Assembly (NCBI RefSeq): GCF_011927955.1
Contig: NZ_JAATJN010000001.1
Location: forward strand, 62,001-126,000
Direction of reading: 5' to 3'
DNA: 64,000 nt
DNA from: Brevibacterium marinum
Lineage (GTDB): Bacteria; Actinomycetota; Actinomycetes; Actinomycetales; Brevibacteriaceae
The translations under genes were made by a program, and so were the position numbers. Below the pieces are notes generated by a model. It had not been told where the DNA came from, did no database searches, and worked only from the letters and a program-made list of their open reading frames with translations. Shown piece after piece: positions 33,820-42,147 of the stretch. How positions within the stretch are numbered: position 1 is the stretch's first letter; the number at the start of each line of letters is the position of its first letter.

Positions 33820-35766
33820 ATGACATCTGTTGCATCGAGCGCTTCGGCGCGCCCTCAGGACGATCTGTTCCGCCACGTCAACGGCGAGTGGATCGACTCA
33901 TTCATCATTCCCGACGACCGCGCCGGCGACGGTGCGATGCGCGAACTCTTCGACACCGCAGAGGCCAAGGTCCGCGACATCATCGCCGCGGTCTCCGACT
34001 CCCCGCAGGAACCGGGCAGCGAAGGCCAGAAGGTCGCCGACCTGTACTCCTCGTTCATGGACCTCGACCAGATCAATTCGCTCGGCGTGAGCCCTCTCAA
34101 TGCCTCGTTCGCCGCCATCGACGCCGCCGAAGACAAATCGGAGCTGGCGAACCTGCTCGGTCGACTCGAGGTCGAAGGCATCGGCGGACTCCTCGACGGC
34201 GGCGTCACCGCCGACGCGAAGGACTCCGACATCTACGCCCTCTACCTCGAGCAGGGCGGCATCTCCCTGCCCGACGAGGACTACTACTTCAACGACGACC
34301 ACGCCGAGGTGCGCGTGAAGTTCGTCGACCATGTGAAGAAGATGTCCGCCCTCGCCGGACTCGGTGCCAAGAGCGACATCTCCGACGCCGAGGTGGCCGC
34401 CAAGGTGATGGCGTTCGAAACCTCCCTGGCCCGCCACCACTGGGACCGGGTGGCCTGCCGCGATGCGGAGAAGACCTACAACAAGGTCACGCTCGATCAG
34501 CTGCGCGAGCTGGGGCCGGGCTTCGACTTCGACTCCTGGCTCTCAACGCTGGCCGCCGACGTCGACGGTGAGCTGCCCTACCTGATCATCAGCCAGCCCT
34601 CCTTCGTCACCGGCATGGCCGAAGTGTGGGAGCGCACCGATATCGACACGATCAAGATCTGGCTGCGCTTCGCCGTCCTCTCCGCCACCGCCTCGCTGCT
34701 GAGCGACGAATTCGTCGAGGAGAACTTCGACTTCAATGCCCGCACCCTCTCGGGCACCCCTGCTCTGCGGGAACGCTGGAAGCGCGGTGTCGGACTGGTC
34801 CAGGGCCTCCTCGGCGAGGCTGTGGGCAAACTCTACGTCGCGCAGGAATTCCCACCGGCGGCCAAGGAGGCGATCGACCACCTCGTCGAGATGCTCATCC
34901 GGGCCTACGACAAATCGATCAACGAACTCGATTGGATGAGCGAGGAGACGAAGCAGAAGGCGCTGGTCAAGCTCTCGAAGTTCACGCCGAAGGTCGGCTA
35001 CCCCGAGGTGTGGCGCGAATACCCGGCCGCGATCGACTCCTCCGACCTGGTGGGCAATGTCCGCCGCTGCGCCCGCGCCGAGCATGTGCGCCAGATCAAG
35101 CGCATCGGCAAGGAGATCGATCGCACAGAGTGGCTGATGACGCCGCAGACGGTCAATGCCTACTTCCACCCGGTGATGAACGAGATCGTCTTCCCGGCAG
35201 CGATCCTGCAGCCGCCGTTCTTCGACGCCTCCGGTGACGTGGCGGCGAACTTCGGAGCCATCGGGGCGGTCATCGGCCACGAGATCGGTCACGGCTTCGA
35301 CGACCAAGGCTCGCGCTATGACGGCGACGGCAACCTCGTGGACTGGTGGACGGCCGAGGACCGGGAGCGTTTCGAGGAGCGCACCAATGCGCTGATCGCC
35401 CAATACGAGGCGCTGGTTCCCGATGGGCTGGACTCATCGCAGCACGTCAACGGTGCGCTGACCGTGGGCGAGAACATCGGCGACCTGGGCGGACTGACCA
35501 TCGGCTGGAAGGCCCTCGAGCTGGAGCTGGGCCGGGTGCCCTCCTCGGACGAGGCCACGACGTTCTTCGAAGCCTGGGCCAAGGCGTGGCGGGCGAAGAT
35601 GCGCACCGAGGAGCGCGTGCGTCGGCTGAGCATCGACCCGCACGCACCGGAGGAGTTCCGCTGCAACCAGGTCGTGAAGAACATGACCGCCTTCCACGAC
35701 ACCTACGGGATTAAAGAGTCCGACGGCATGTACCTGCCGCCCGAGGAGCGCGTCACCATCTGGTGA
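33820..35766 (+). CDS. M13-family zinc metallopeptidase (neprilysin/PepO-like)
   Basis: A 648-residue endopeptidase of the M13 family. The zinc motif HEIGH is at residues 487-491 within VIGHEIGHGFDDQGSRYD, the third ligand glutamate is in GENIGDLGGL about 58 residues later, and the substrate-binding VNAYFHPVMNEIVFPA precedes it. There is no signal peptide or membrane anchor, as is usual for the bacterial PepO group, so it acts on peptides in the cytosol or is exported by another route. The ATG at 33820 gives the normal start (RPQDDLFRHVNGEWI near the N-terminus). A 21-bp hairpin follows the gene. Confidence 0.94.
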   Translation: MTSVASSASARPQDDLFRHVNGEWIDSFIIPDDRAGDGAMRELFDTAEAKVRDIIAAVSDSPQEPGSEGQKVADLYSSFMDLDQINSLGVSPLNASFAAIDAAEDKSELANLLGRLEVEGIGGLLDGGVTADAKDSDIYALYLEQGGISLPDEDYYFNDDHAEVRVKFVDHVKKMSALAGLGAKSDISDAEVAAKVMAFETSLARHHWDRVACRDAEKTYNKVTLDQLRELGPGFDFDSWLSTLAADVDGELPYLIISQPSFVTGMAEVWERTDIDTIKIWLRFAVLSATASLLSDEFVEENFDFNARTLSGTPALRERWKRGVGLVQGLLGEAVGKLYVAQEFPPAAKEAIDHLVEMLIRAYDKSINELDWMSEETKQKALVKLSKFTPKVGYPEVWREYPAAIDSSDLVGNVRRCARAEHVRQIKRIGKEIDRTEWLMTPQTVNAYFHPVMNEIVFPAAILQPPFFDASGDVAANFGAIGAVIGHEIGHGFDDQGSRYDGDGNLVDWWTAEDRERFEERTNALIAQYEALVPDGLDSSQHVNGALTVGENIGDLGGLTIGWKALELELGRVPSSDEATTFFEAWAKAWRAKMRTEERVRRLSIDPHAPEEFRCNQVVKNMTAFHDTYGIKESDGMYLPPEERVTIW

Positions 35767-35798
35767 AGGTGGCGTGCAGGCGGACTTCATCCTGGCAA

Positions 35799-35848
35799 CC
35801 CGAAGGGCGCTGGGCAACCTTTAGCCGGGTTGCCCGGCGCCCTTCGGG
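35799..35848. terminator. 21-bp hairpin between convergent genes
   Basis: CCCGAAGGGCGCTGGGCAACC (35799-35819, given here in two parts as CCCGAAGGGCGC and TGGGCAACC) pairs with 35828-35848 with a single G-T wobble, around a 7-base loop. It lies 32 bases after the M13 peptidase stop and can terminate both directions. Confidence 0.75.
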
Positions 35849-35952
35849 CTGCTGAGATTCGGGGTGCTGACGGCCCCTCAGCGTTTGCCGCCACGACGCA
35901 GCACCGCATGCTCCTCAGAGCCGCCGGCGCCTCAGCGGGTGCCGCCGGCGAC

Positions 35953-37464
35953 TCAGCGGTGTTGGCGGATGAGGCTGACCATGCGGTAGTCGAATTCTTC
36001 CCAGCTGTTGATCGGTGCGTCTTCCTGCATCGCGGCGTCGAACTCGTCGATCTCGTCGAAGTCCGACTCCAAGGGGATGTCGTAGGGCATCTCGACGTAG
36101 AGGAGCCCGCTCGCATCGGTGTGCACGACGTCGAACCCGGCGCTCTTCGGCGCGAGCTCGTTGTTCATGACGATGAGCAGTCTGCCGTCCGAGCCCGCGT
36201 ACTCCTCCTCGATGCCGTCGTCGTATCCCTGGGATTCGCGCAGTTCGCGCTGGGCCGTGATGACGAACTCGGCATAGGCACCGATTCCGACGACCGGGAT
36301 CCGAGAGGTCAACGCCTCGGTTGCGACTTTGACCAACCGTGACCGGGCCCTGCGCGTCAGCGGGGTGGCGTCGGCGCCGGACATCGCGACACCGTCGTAG
36401 CCGACCAGGGACTGCTGGATGTCGTCGTGGTTCGGGTTGAGCAGCGTGATGTCGAGGCCGAAGCGGGCGTACCACGGCCGGGTCACCTTGGCGCTTTCCT
36501 CATCCCACCACACGTAGAAGAGGAAGGGCACGTTGATGCCCGCTTCCGAGAAGTAGAACGGCGGCGTCCGCTCACCCGCAGTGACCTCGAACGGAACGAT
36601 GTTGCCGGCGATCGGTGCTGGGCAGGTGGCGAAGGCGGTGAACGCGAAGGGGTAGTCGACGGCACGGTTGAAGTCGACGACCAGCGAACCGTCCTGGTTC
36701 GGCACACCCAGGTCGAGGGTCCTCCACGCGGGTGTGCTCACTCCGTTCGTGGAATCGTGGAAGTCCAGCTGCAGGCCGGTGGCGGGATTGCCCGTAGCCA
36801 GCAGCCGCACCTCGCCGGCCTCACTGGTGAATGACACGACTCCGACGGCCGGGGTCTCCACCTTCAGGTCGTCCTGCGCCGTGTTGATGGGGTGCACCTG
36901 AGGCGTCTCGAACGGCGTGAATTTGCCGAGGAAGACGAAGTCGGGATTCGGATCGAAGACGGGAACTTCGAAGAATTTACCCAGCAGCGGCGACTTGGAG
37001 TCGCGCACCCGGATTCCGATCCGACCGGCGCGGTCGATGAGTTCGTAGAGCACGTTGCCGACCGTGAACCACTGGAGAGATCCCCCGGTCGGCAGCTTCG
37101 CGCTGAATCCGTTCTCTTCGACCCGCGCCTCAGCGTTGGGAATCTCACGGACCATCGGCATCGCCGTGGTGTCGCTCGGAACCGATGCCGAGCTGGTGGC
37201 CGAGGGACGACTGGTGCCGGAACCCGCCTCGGCGGTCCTGCTCATGAGGTCCAAGGTTGCCGCCGCGGGACCGGCCTTGGTTTCGGGCTCGAGGTCGACG
37301 CTGACCCAACCGCCGTCGACGGTGAAGGTTCCGGGGGCATCGGGCCAGGTCGTGGTCTCGTCGAGCCAGTGCAGGCCGCTCACGCTCAGCCATCCGAAGG
37401 GAGTCGCCAGGGCCGAGTTCCTCGAATCCCGCCATGTGTTCCATTCGGTCACGAACTGGTTCAC
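35953..37464 (-). CDS. DUF1684 protein with an unrecognised C-terminal domain
   Basis: A 503-residue soluble protein. The first ~300 residues are a DUF1684 domain: WNTWRDSRNSALATPFGWLS at the start, and the conserved block LVVDFNRAVDYPFAFTAFAT then CPAPIAGNIVPFEVTAGE. Known DUF1684 proteins end near this point at about 200-300 residues. Here some 200 further residues follow with no family I recognise; they contain ITLLNPNHDDIQQSL, IPVVGIGAYAEFVITAQ and a strongly acidic end. A Ser/Thr/Ala-rich insertion (SGTSRPSATSSASVPS) lies within the first domain. The GTG at 37464 is preferred because GGGAG lies 8 bases upstream; the frame runs 7 codons further. It is divergent from the M18 peptidase gene. 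Confidence 0.72.
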   Translation of the reverse strand: MNQFVTEWNTWRDSRNSALATPFGWLSVSGLHWLDETTTWPDAPGTFTVDGGWVSVDLEPETKAGPAAATLDLMSRTAEAGSGTSRPSATSSASVPSDTTAMPMVREIPNAEARVEENGFSAKLPTGGSLQWFTVGNVLYELIDRAGRIGIRVRDSKSPLLGKFFEVPVFDPNPDFVFLGKFTPFETPQVHPINTAQDDLKVETPAVGVVSFTSEAGEVRLLATGNPATGLQLDFHDSTNGVSTPAWRTLDLGVPNQDGSLVVDFNRAVDYPFAFTAFATCPAPIAGNIVPFEVTAGERTPPFYFSEAGINVPFLFYVWWDEESAKVTRPWYARFGLDITLLNPNHDDIQQSLVGYDGVAMSGADATPLTRRARSRLVKVATEALTSRIPVVGIGAYAEFVITAQRELRESQGYDDGIEEEYAGSDGRLLIVMNNELAPKSAGFDVVHTDASGLLYVEMPYDIPLESDFDEIDEFDAAMQEDAPINSWEEFDYRMVSLIRQHR

Positions 37465-37631
37465 TTCGAACACTCCCTGTTTCACTTCTCGCTGCTGGTA
37501 CTCAGATCACGGACGATGAAGCCCGAGCGGTCGATGGTCACTGCGGCTCCGGCACCTCATCTCGCGCCGTGCGCGGACTCGGCGACCGTTGTCCATGTGG
37601 CCAAAGGTACCGCAAACGATAGGCTGTGAAA

Positions 37632-39071
37632 ATGAGTACATCGCCCGTGAGACCACGCACGAATGCCCAGGCCGCAGCCGACCTGTCGGACTTCATCAGT
37701 TCTTCTCCAAGCTCCCATCATGCCACCGCCAGCGCGGCCGCACGATTCGACGCCGCAGGTTTCTCTCGACTCGACGAGCAGGCGAAATGGTCGCTCGAGC
37801 CTGGTCGCGGCTGCTATGTCGTTCGCGACGGTGCGATCATCGCATGGCGAATTCCGACGAGCGCGGGTGTCGATTCCCGCTCGAGTGCGGGTAGCGGTGC
37901 AGGCGCGAGTGCGGGTGCAGACGTCGGCACGAGTGCGGGTGCAGGCGCAAGTGCGGGAGCGGGCACTGGTACGGGTGCGGATACTGGTACCGGCCCGGTT
38001 CCCGGGTTTCGCGTCTTCGGTTCTCACACGGACTCTCCGGCCTTCAAACTCAAACCCGGCGAGGAATTCACCGCCGAGGGCACCCGACAGGTCGGCGTCG
38101 AGATCTACGGCGGGCCTCTGCTCAATTCGTGGCTCGACCGGGAACTGGCGTTGGCCGGGCAGCTCAGCCTCGCCGACGGCACGGTCGTCCTCGCACAGAC
38201 CCCGCCCATCGCGCGCATCCCGCAGCTGGCTATCCACCTCGATCGGCAGGTCAACGACGGTCTGACGCTGGACAAGCAGCGCCACACCACCCCGATCATC
38301 GGGCTGGCCGACCTTGCCGAGGCCGATGTCATCGAGATCCTCGCCACATCCGCCGAGGTGGATCCCGAGCAGGTCGTCGGACACGACGTCTACACGGTCC
38401 CCGTTCAGGCTCCCGCTCTGTTCGGCGCCCAGGAGGAGTTCTTCGCCGCGCCGAAGCTGGACAACCTGCTGTCCGTCCATGCCGGTGTCAGCGCCCTGGT
38501 CGACGTCGACGCCTCCGACCTCGATGCCATTGCGCTCTTCGCCGGGTTCGACCATGAGGAGATCGGGTCGAACTCACGCTCCGGTGCCAGCGGGCCGTTC
38601 CTCGCCGATGTCACCGAACGCATCATCGCCTCCTTGGACCCGGACTCGACGCGCAGTGACTATCTGGCCGCACTCGCCTCGTCGATCTGCGTGTCCTCCG
38701 ACGCCGGACATGCCGCCCATCCGAACTATCCGGAGCGCCACGACCCTCATGTCCGCCCTCGCCTCGGCGGGGGTCCGCTGCTGAAACTCAATGCCCAGCA
38801 GCGCTATGCCACGGACGCTGTAGGCACGGCCGCCTGGTCAAGGGCGTGCGCGGCGGCCGGCGTCGAGTACCAGAACTTCGTGTCGAACAATGCCATGCCG
38901 TGCGGGTCGACGATCGGCCCGCTGACCGCGACGCGTCTGGGCATGACCACCGTCGATGTGGGACCCGCGCTGTATTCGATGCACTCGGCCCGCGAGATGG
39001 TCGCCATCGACGATGTCGTCGCCCTGGGGGCTGCGGCGAAGGCATTCCTGCAGGGTGAGAGCGCGGGGTGA
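37632..39071 (+). CDS. M18-family aminopeptidase with a low-complexity insertion
   Basis: A 479-residue zinc aminopeptidase (aspartyl aminopeptidase/PepM18 group, cytosolic). Metal-binding motifs in order: SHTDSPAFKLKPGE (H132), FAGFDHEEIGS with the catalytic glutamates, SSDAGHAAHPNYPERHDP, and the C-terminal MHSAREMVAI. Between the second N-terminal strand (AIIAWRIP, ~75) and GFRVFGSHTDSP there are about 50 extra residues of Ser, Ala, Gly and Thr (76-124), where homologues have a short turn. The ATG at 37632 is taken with AGG eight bases upstream; a GTG two codons earlier is possible. Confidence 0.9.
   Translation: MSTSPVRPRTNAQAAADLSDFISSSPSSHHATASAAARFDAAGFSRLDEQAKWSLEPGRGCYVVRDGAIIAWRIPTSAGVDSRSSAGSGAGASAGADVGTSAGAGASAGAGTGTGADTGTGPVPGFRVFGSHTDSPAFKLKPGEEFTAEGTRQVGVEIYGGPLLNSWLDRELALAGQLSLADGTVVLAQTPPIARIPQLAIHLDRQVNDGLTLDKQRHTTPIIGLADLAEADVIEILATSAEVDPEQVVGHDVYTVPVQAPALFGAQEEFFAAPKLDNLLSVHAGVSALVDVDASDLDAIALFAGFDHEEIGSNSRSGASGPFLADVTERIIASLDPDSTRSDYLAALASSICVSSDAGHAAHPNYPERHDPHVRPRLGGGPLLKLNAQQRYATDAVGTAAWSRACAAAGVEYQNFVSNNAMPCGSTIGPLTATRLGMTTVDVGPALYSMHSAREMVAIDDVVALGAAAKAFLQGESAG
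37857..38003 (+). repeat. Repeat tract encoding the Ser/Ala/Gly insertion of the M18 peptidase
   Basis: About 147 bases of degenerate GCGAGTGCGGGTGCAGGC-like units, in frame, coding for alternating Gly, Ala, Ser and Thr. Variation in copy number would keep the frame only in multiples of three. Confidence 0.7.
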
Positions 39072-39094
39072 GGGATCAGCGGTGAGGACTTTTC

Positions 39095-39144
39095 ACCTTG
39101 CGGAACAGTACACAGGTTGCAACCCATGTACTGTTCCGCAAGGT
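39095..39144. terminator. 18-bp perfect hairpin after the M18 peptidase gene
   Basis: ACCTTGCGGAACAGTACA (39095-39112) pairs perfectly with 39127-39144; the 14-base loop itself contains the palindrome GGTTGCAACC. It lies 24 bases after the stop codon. The remainder of the gap to 39332 is GC-rich with no ORF of note. Confidence 0.75.
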
Positions 39145-39332
39145 GTGCCATGAGGCTGTGCGTGCCCTGGGGGTGTGCCGGCCCGGGGTGTGGGGACGCC
39201 GGGGCTGTGCGTGCCCGTCGGCTGCACGGGCCCGGGGGCTGCGCGGGCCCCGGCCGAGGTGAACGGTCAGGTGGGTCGACCGTCGTTTGAGATCGAAGTT
39301 GCGGCTGTCGACTTCACCGGTAAATTTGCACC

Positions 39333-40127
39333 ATGGACTCTCCGGCCCCGGTCTTCGATTCGCACCTGCACATCATCGATCCGAAGCATCCGCTGGTCGA
39401 GAACGACGGCTACCTGCCGGATCCCTTCACGGTCGATGACTATCTGGTCCGCGTCGGCAACCTGGGCAGCAGTGGTGTCACGGTCGCGGGCGGAGCCGTG
39501 GTCGCGGGATCCTTCCAGGGATACGACCAGTGTTACCTCGTCGACGCCCTGCACACTCTCGGACCCGATTTCGTCGGCGTCACTCAGCTTCCGGCCGACA
39601 CCTCCGACGACCGCATCCTCGAACTCGACCGCGACGGCGTGAGAGCGCTGCGGTTCAACGTCGCGCGGGGCGGATCCGCAGTCTTGGACGACCTTGAGCA
39701 CATCGCGCGCCGAGTCCATGACCTCGCGGGGTGGCACTCGGAGCTCTACATCGACGCCCGCAGCATCGACGAGGACCTCGGCAACCGCATCGCCGAACTG
39801 CCTGCCGTGAGCATCGACCACTTCGGGATGCACGCCGAAGGCCTGCCGGATCTGCTGCGCCTCGTCGAGCGCGGCGTCAAGGTGAAGGCGACCGGCTTCG
39901 GACGCGTCGCACTCGATCCGGCCGCCGCGATGCGAGCGATCGTCGACGTCGACCCGACAGCGCTCATGGTGGGAACGGACCTGCCCTCCACCCGGGCTCC
40001 CCGGCCCTTCGACGAATCCGACTTCGACGTCATCCGCGATGCGCTCTCCCCCGAGGAGCTCACCGCCGTGTTCTGGGACAACGCCGCCGGATTCTATCTG
40101 GGACGCACACGCGCCTGTTCTCGGTGA
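39333..40127 (+). CDS. Amidohydrolase-family (TIM-barrel) hydrolase
   Basis: A 264-residue metal-dependent hydrolase of the amidohydrolase-2 type (dicarboxylic lactonase-like). N-terminal metal motif FDSHLHIID (HxH at residues 11-13 region), SIDHFGMHAEG carrying the central histidine, KATGFGR, and the C-terminal MVGTDLPSTRAP with the metal-binding aspartate. The usual members hydrolyse lactones or C-C bonds of small acids; the substrate is not evident. No ribosome-binding site stands out before the ATG at 39333. A 25-base segment with GGTGACGACGCCC is duplicated across its 3' end. Confidence 0.83.
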   Translation: MDSPAPVFDSHLHIIDPKHPLVENDGYLPDPFTVDDYLVRVGNLGSSGVTVAGGAVVAGSFQGYDQCYLVDALHTLGPDFVGVTQLPADTSDDRILELDRDGVRALRFNVARGGSAVLDDLEHIARRVHDLAGWHSELYIDARSIDEDLGNRIAELPAVSIDHFGMHAEGLPDLLRLVERGVKVKATGFGRVALDPAAAMRAIVDVDPTALMVGTDLPSTRAPRPFDESDFDVIRDALSPEELTAVFWDNAAGFYLGRTRACSR

Positions 40128-40234
40128 CGACGCCCATGCGCCTGAGCGCGGTGACGACGCCCGCTTGGCCCGTTTCACTCCTCACAAAGCCCGGTCTTCG
40201 TCTCTGTTGACCTCGATCGAGTAGCATTTTTGGG

Positions 40235-42103
40235 ATGAACTCCCAACGATCGAAGCTCGCCTCGACCCTGCAGAACCTCGACGGACGCAGCTACGGCAAT
40301 TACAAGCAGATCCGCGGCCGCTACGAGTTCGGGCCGGTCACCGTGTTCGTCGACCGGGTCCAGGTCGACCCCTTCGCTTCCCCGTCCAAGGTCCGCATCA
40401 GGATCAACCGCGCCGAGGCGGGGTTCCCCACCGACATCACCACCGACCGGGCCGATCGGATTGCCGCCTCCGACTTCTTATTCCGCGTCGGAAACGAGTT
40501 CCTGCACCACAGCAATCGGCGCGCCATCATCCTCGGACGTCCGGGACAGGAAGTTCTTGAGCGCACCAACGTCATCATCGACGACGAGGGGTTCGAAGCA
40601 CGGCTGCTCGTCAACCTTCCGGCTCGGGGCAGGCGGATCCTGGGACATCAGGCCGCGGACATCCTCACCCGCGATGTGCCCGAGCTCGCACAGGCGATGT
40701 TCGTCCACTCCAATCTCGCCCGGCACAGTTCCGGCCACGAATCCAGGGACAGCTCCGGCGACGCGTCCGGCCAGAGTTCCAGCGACGGCTCCGGCGAGGC
40801 GTCCGGCCACGGCCCCGACGGTGGCCTGCGCGAGCATGTCCAGCTCCACCGGGATCAGCTGGAACTGCAGAACCACCTCGGCGAGGAAGGTCTCCTTGCG
40901 TTCATCGGCAACGGTGCGATTCTGCCGCGGCGCTCAGGTGATTCGGATCTGCCGATGGACTCCAGCGCTGTGGCCTTCACCAGCCCGAGTTCACTTGAGC
41001 ACACCGTCACCCTCTCGAGCGGGCGCAGCCTCACGGGCATGGCGATCCCCCGCGGTGTCACCGTCATCGTCGGCGGCGGGTATCACGGCAAGTCGACGAT
41101 TCTGCGCGCTCTCGAACGCGGCGTCTACCCGCACATCGCAGGCGACGGCCGGGAATGGGTCATCACAGAACCCAGTGCCACCTCCATCCGGGCCGAGGAC
41201 GGTCGCGCCGTAACCGGTGACGACATCTCGCCCTTCATCAACAATCTGCCATCCGGCACTGACACGAGATCCTTCACCACGACGAATGCGAGCGGCTCGA
41301 CCTCACAAGCGGCCAACCTCGTCGAAGCCGTGGAAGTCGGGGCGCGGACGCTGCTCATCGACGAGGACACCTCGGCGACGAACTTCATGATCCGCGACGA
41401 GCGCATGCGCGCGCTGATCCCGGCCGACCGCGAACCCATCACACCGTTCGTCGACCGCATCCGTCCGCTGTTCACCCGCCGGGGTGTCTCCACGATTCTG
41501 GTCGCGGGCGGTTCGAGCGCGTTCTTCGAGGTCGCCGACCACGTCATCGGCCTCGACGCCTACGTGCCGCAGGAGGTCACCGCGAAGGCACACGAGCTGG
41601 TGGGGGTCGACGCCGACGATCTGGAGAGGTCGAACCCGGATCAGCGCACGGTCGCAGGCTCGGCCGGTCCAGACAACACCGAGCACGAATCGGTCGACAC
41701 GGACGAATCGGTCGATTCGGGCGGAGAAACGTTCACCACTCCGCAGCCGCGGACCCCGACGGCGAAAGCGCTGCATCCCAGCTCGAAGACGAAGTCTGCG
41801 AAGGCCAAAGGGCTGGGCCAGGTTCAGTTCGGCAAGGCGTTCATCGACCTCGCCGCCGTGTCCCAGCTCATCGATCCCCAGCAGACGACGGGCATCGCCG
41901 AGGCGCTCGAGTACATGGCCGAGATCTTCGACGATCGGACCTCGCTCACCGAGGCCCTGGCAGAGGTCGAGGACATGCTCGATGCGCAGGGCGTGGATGG
42001 GCTGACCGGCAACCGCGACCATCCTGGTCATGTCGCCAGACCCCGCGCACAGGAGATCGCGGCCGCCCTCAACCGCTTCCGAGGGCTGCGCCTCGTGGAG
42101 TGA
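40235..42103 (+). CDS. ABC-class ATPase domain protein
   Basis: A 622-residue protein of the predicted ABC-class ATPase family (PF09818-like). The N-terminal region (YGNYKQIRGRYEFGPVTVFV, VQVDPFASPSKVRI) is typical; Walker A is GGGYHGKST at 280-288, and TLLIDEDTSATNFMIRDERM covers the Walker B-like aspartates, with STILVAGGSSAFFEVADHVI further on. Family function is unknown; the single ATPase core is not an ABC transporter. Residues 163-198 (SSGHESRDSSGDASG and similar) are an added Ser/Gly/Asp tract, and 460-510 is acidic. The ATG at 40235 has only a weak site. Confidence 0.85.
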   Translation: MNSQRSKLASTLQNLDGRSYGNYKQIRGRYEFGPVTVFVDRVQVDPFASPSKVRIRINRAEAGFPTDITTDRADRIAASDFLFRVGNEFLHHSNRRAIILGRPGQEVLERTNVIIDDEGFEARLLVNLPARGRRILGHQAADILTRDVPELAQAMFVHSNLARHSSGHESRDSSGDASGQSSSDGSGEASGHGPDGGLREHVQLHRDQLELQNHLGEEGLLAFIGNGAILPRRSGDSDLPMDSSAVAFTSPSSLEHTVTLSSGRSLTGMAIPRGVTVIVGGGYHGKSTILRALERGVYPHIAGDGREWVITEPSATSIRAEDGRAVTGDDISPFINNLPSGTDTRSFTTTNASGSTSQAANLVEAVEVGARTLLIDEDTSATNFMIRDERMRALIPADREPITPFVDRIRPLFTRRGVSTILVAGGSSAFFEVADHVIGLDAYVPQEVTAKAHELVGVDADDLERSNPDQRTVAGSAGPDNTEHESVDTDESVDSGGETFTTPQPRTPTAKALHPSSKTKSAKAKGLGQVQFGKAFIDLAAVSQLIDPQQTTGIAEALEYMAEIFDDRTSLTEALAEVEDMLDAQGVDGLTGNRDHPGHVARPRAQEIAAALNRFRGLRLVE

Positions 42104-42147
42104 ACCGTGAGTCCCTCAAGCGGCGCGAAGTCCACGCCGCTGCCAGC

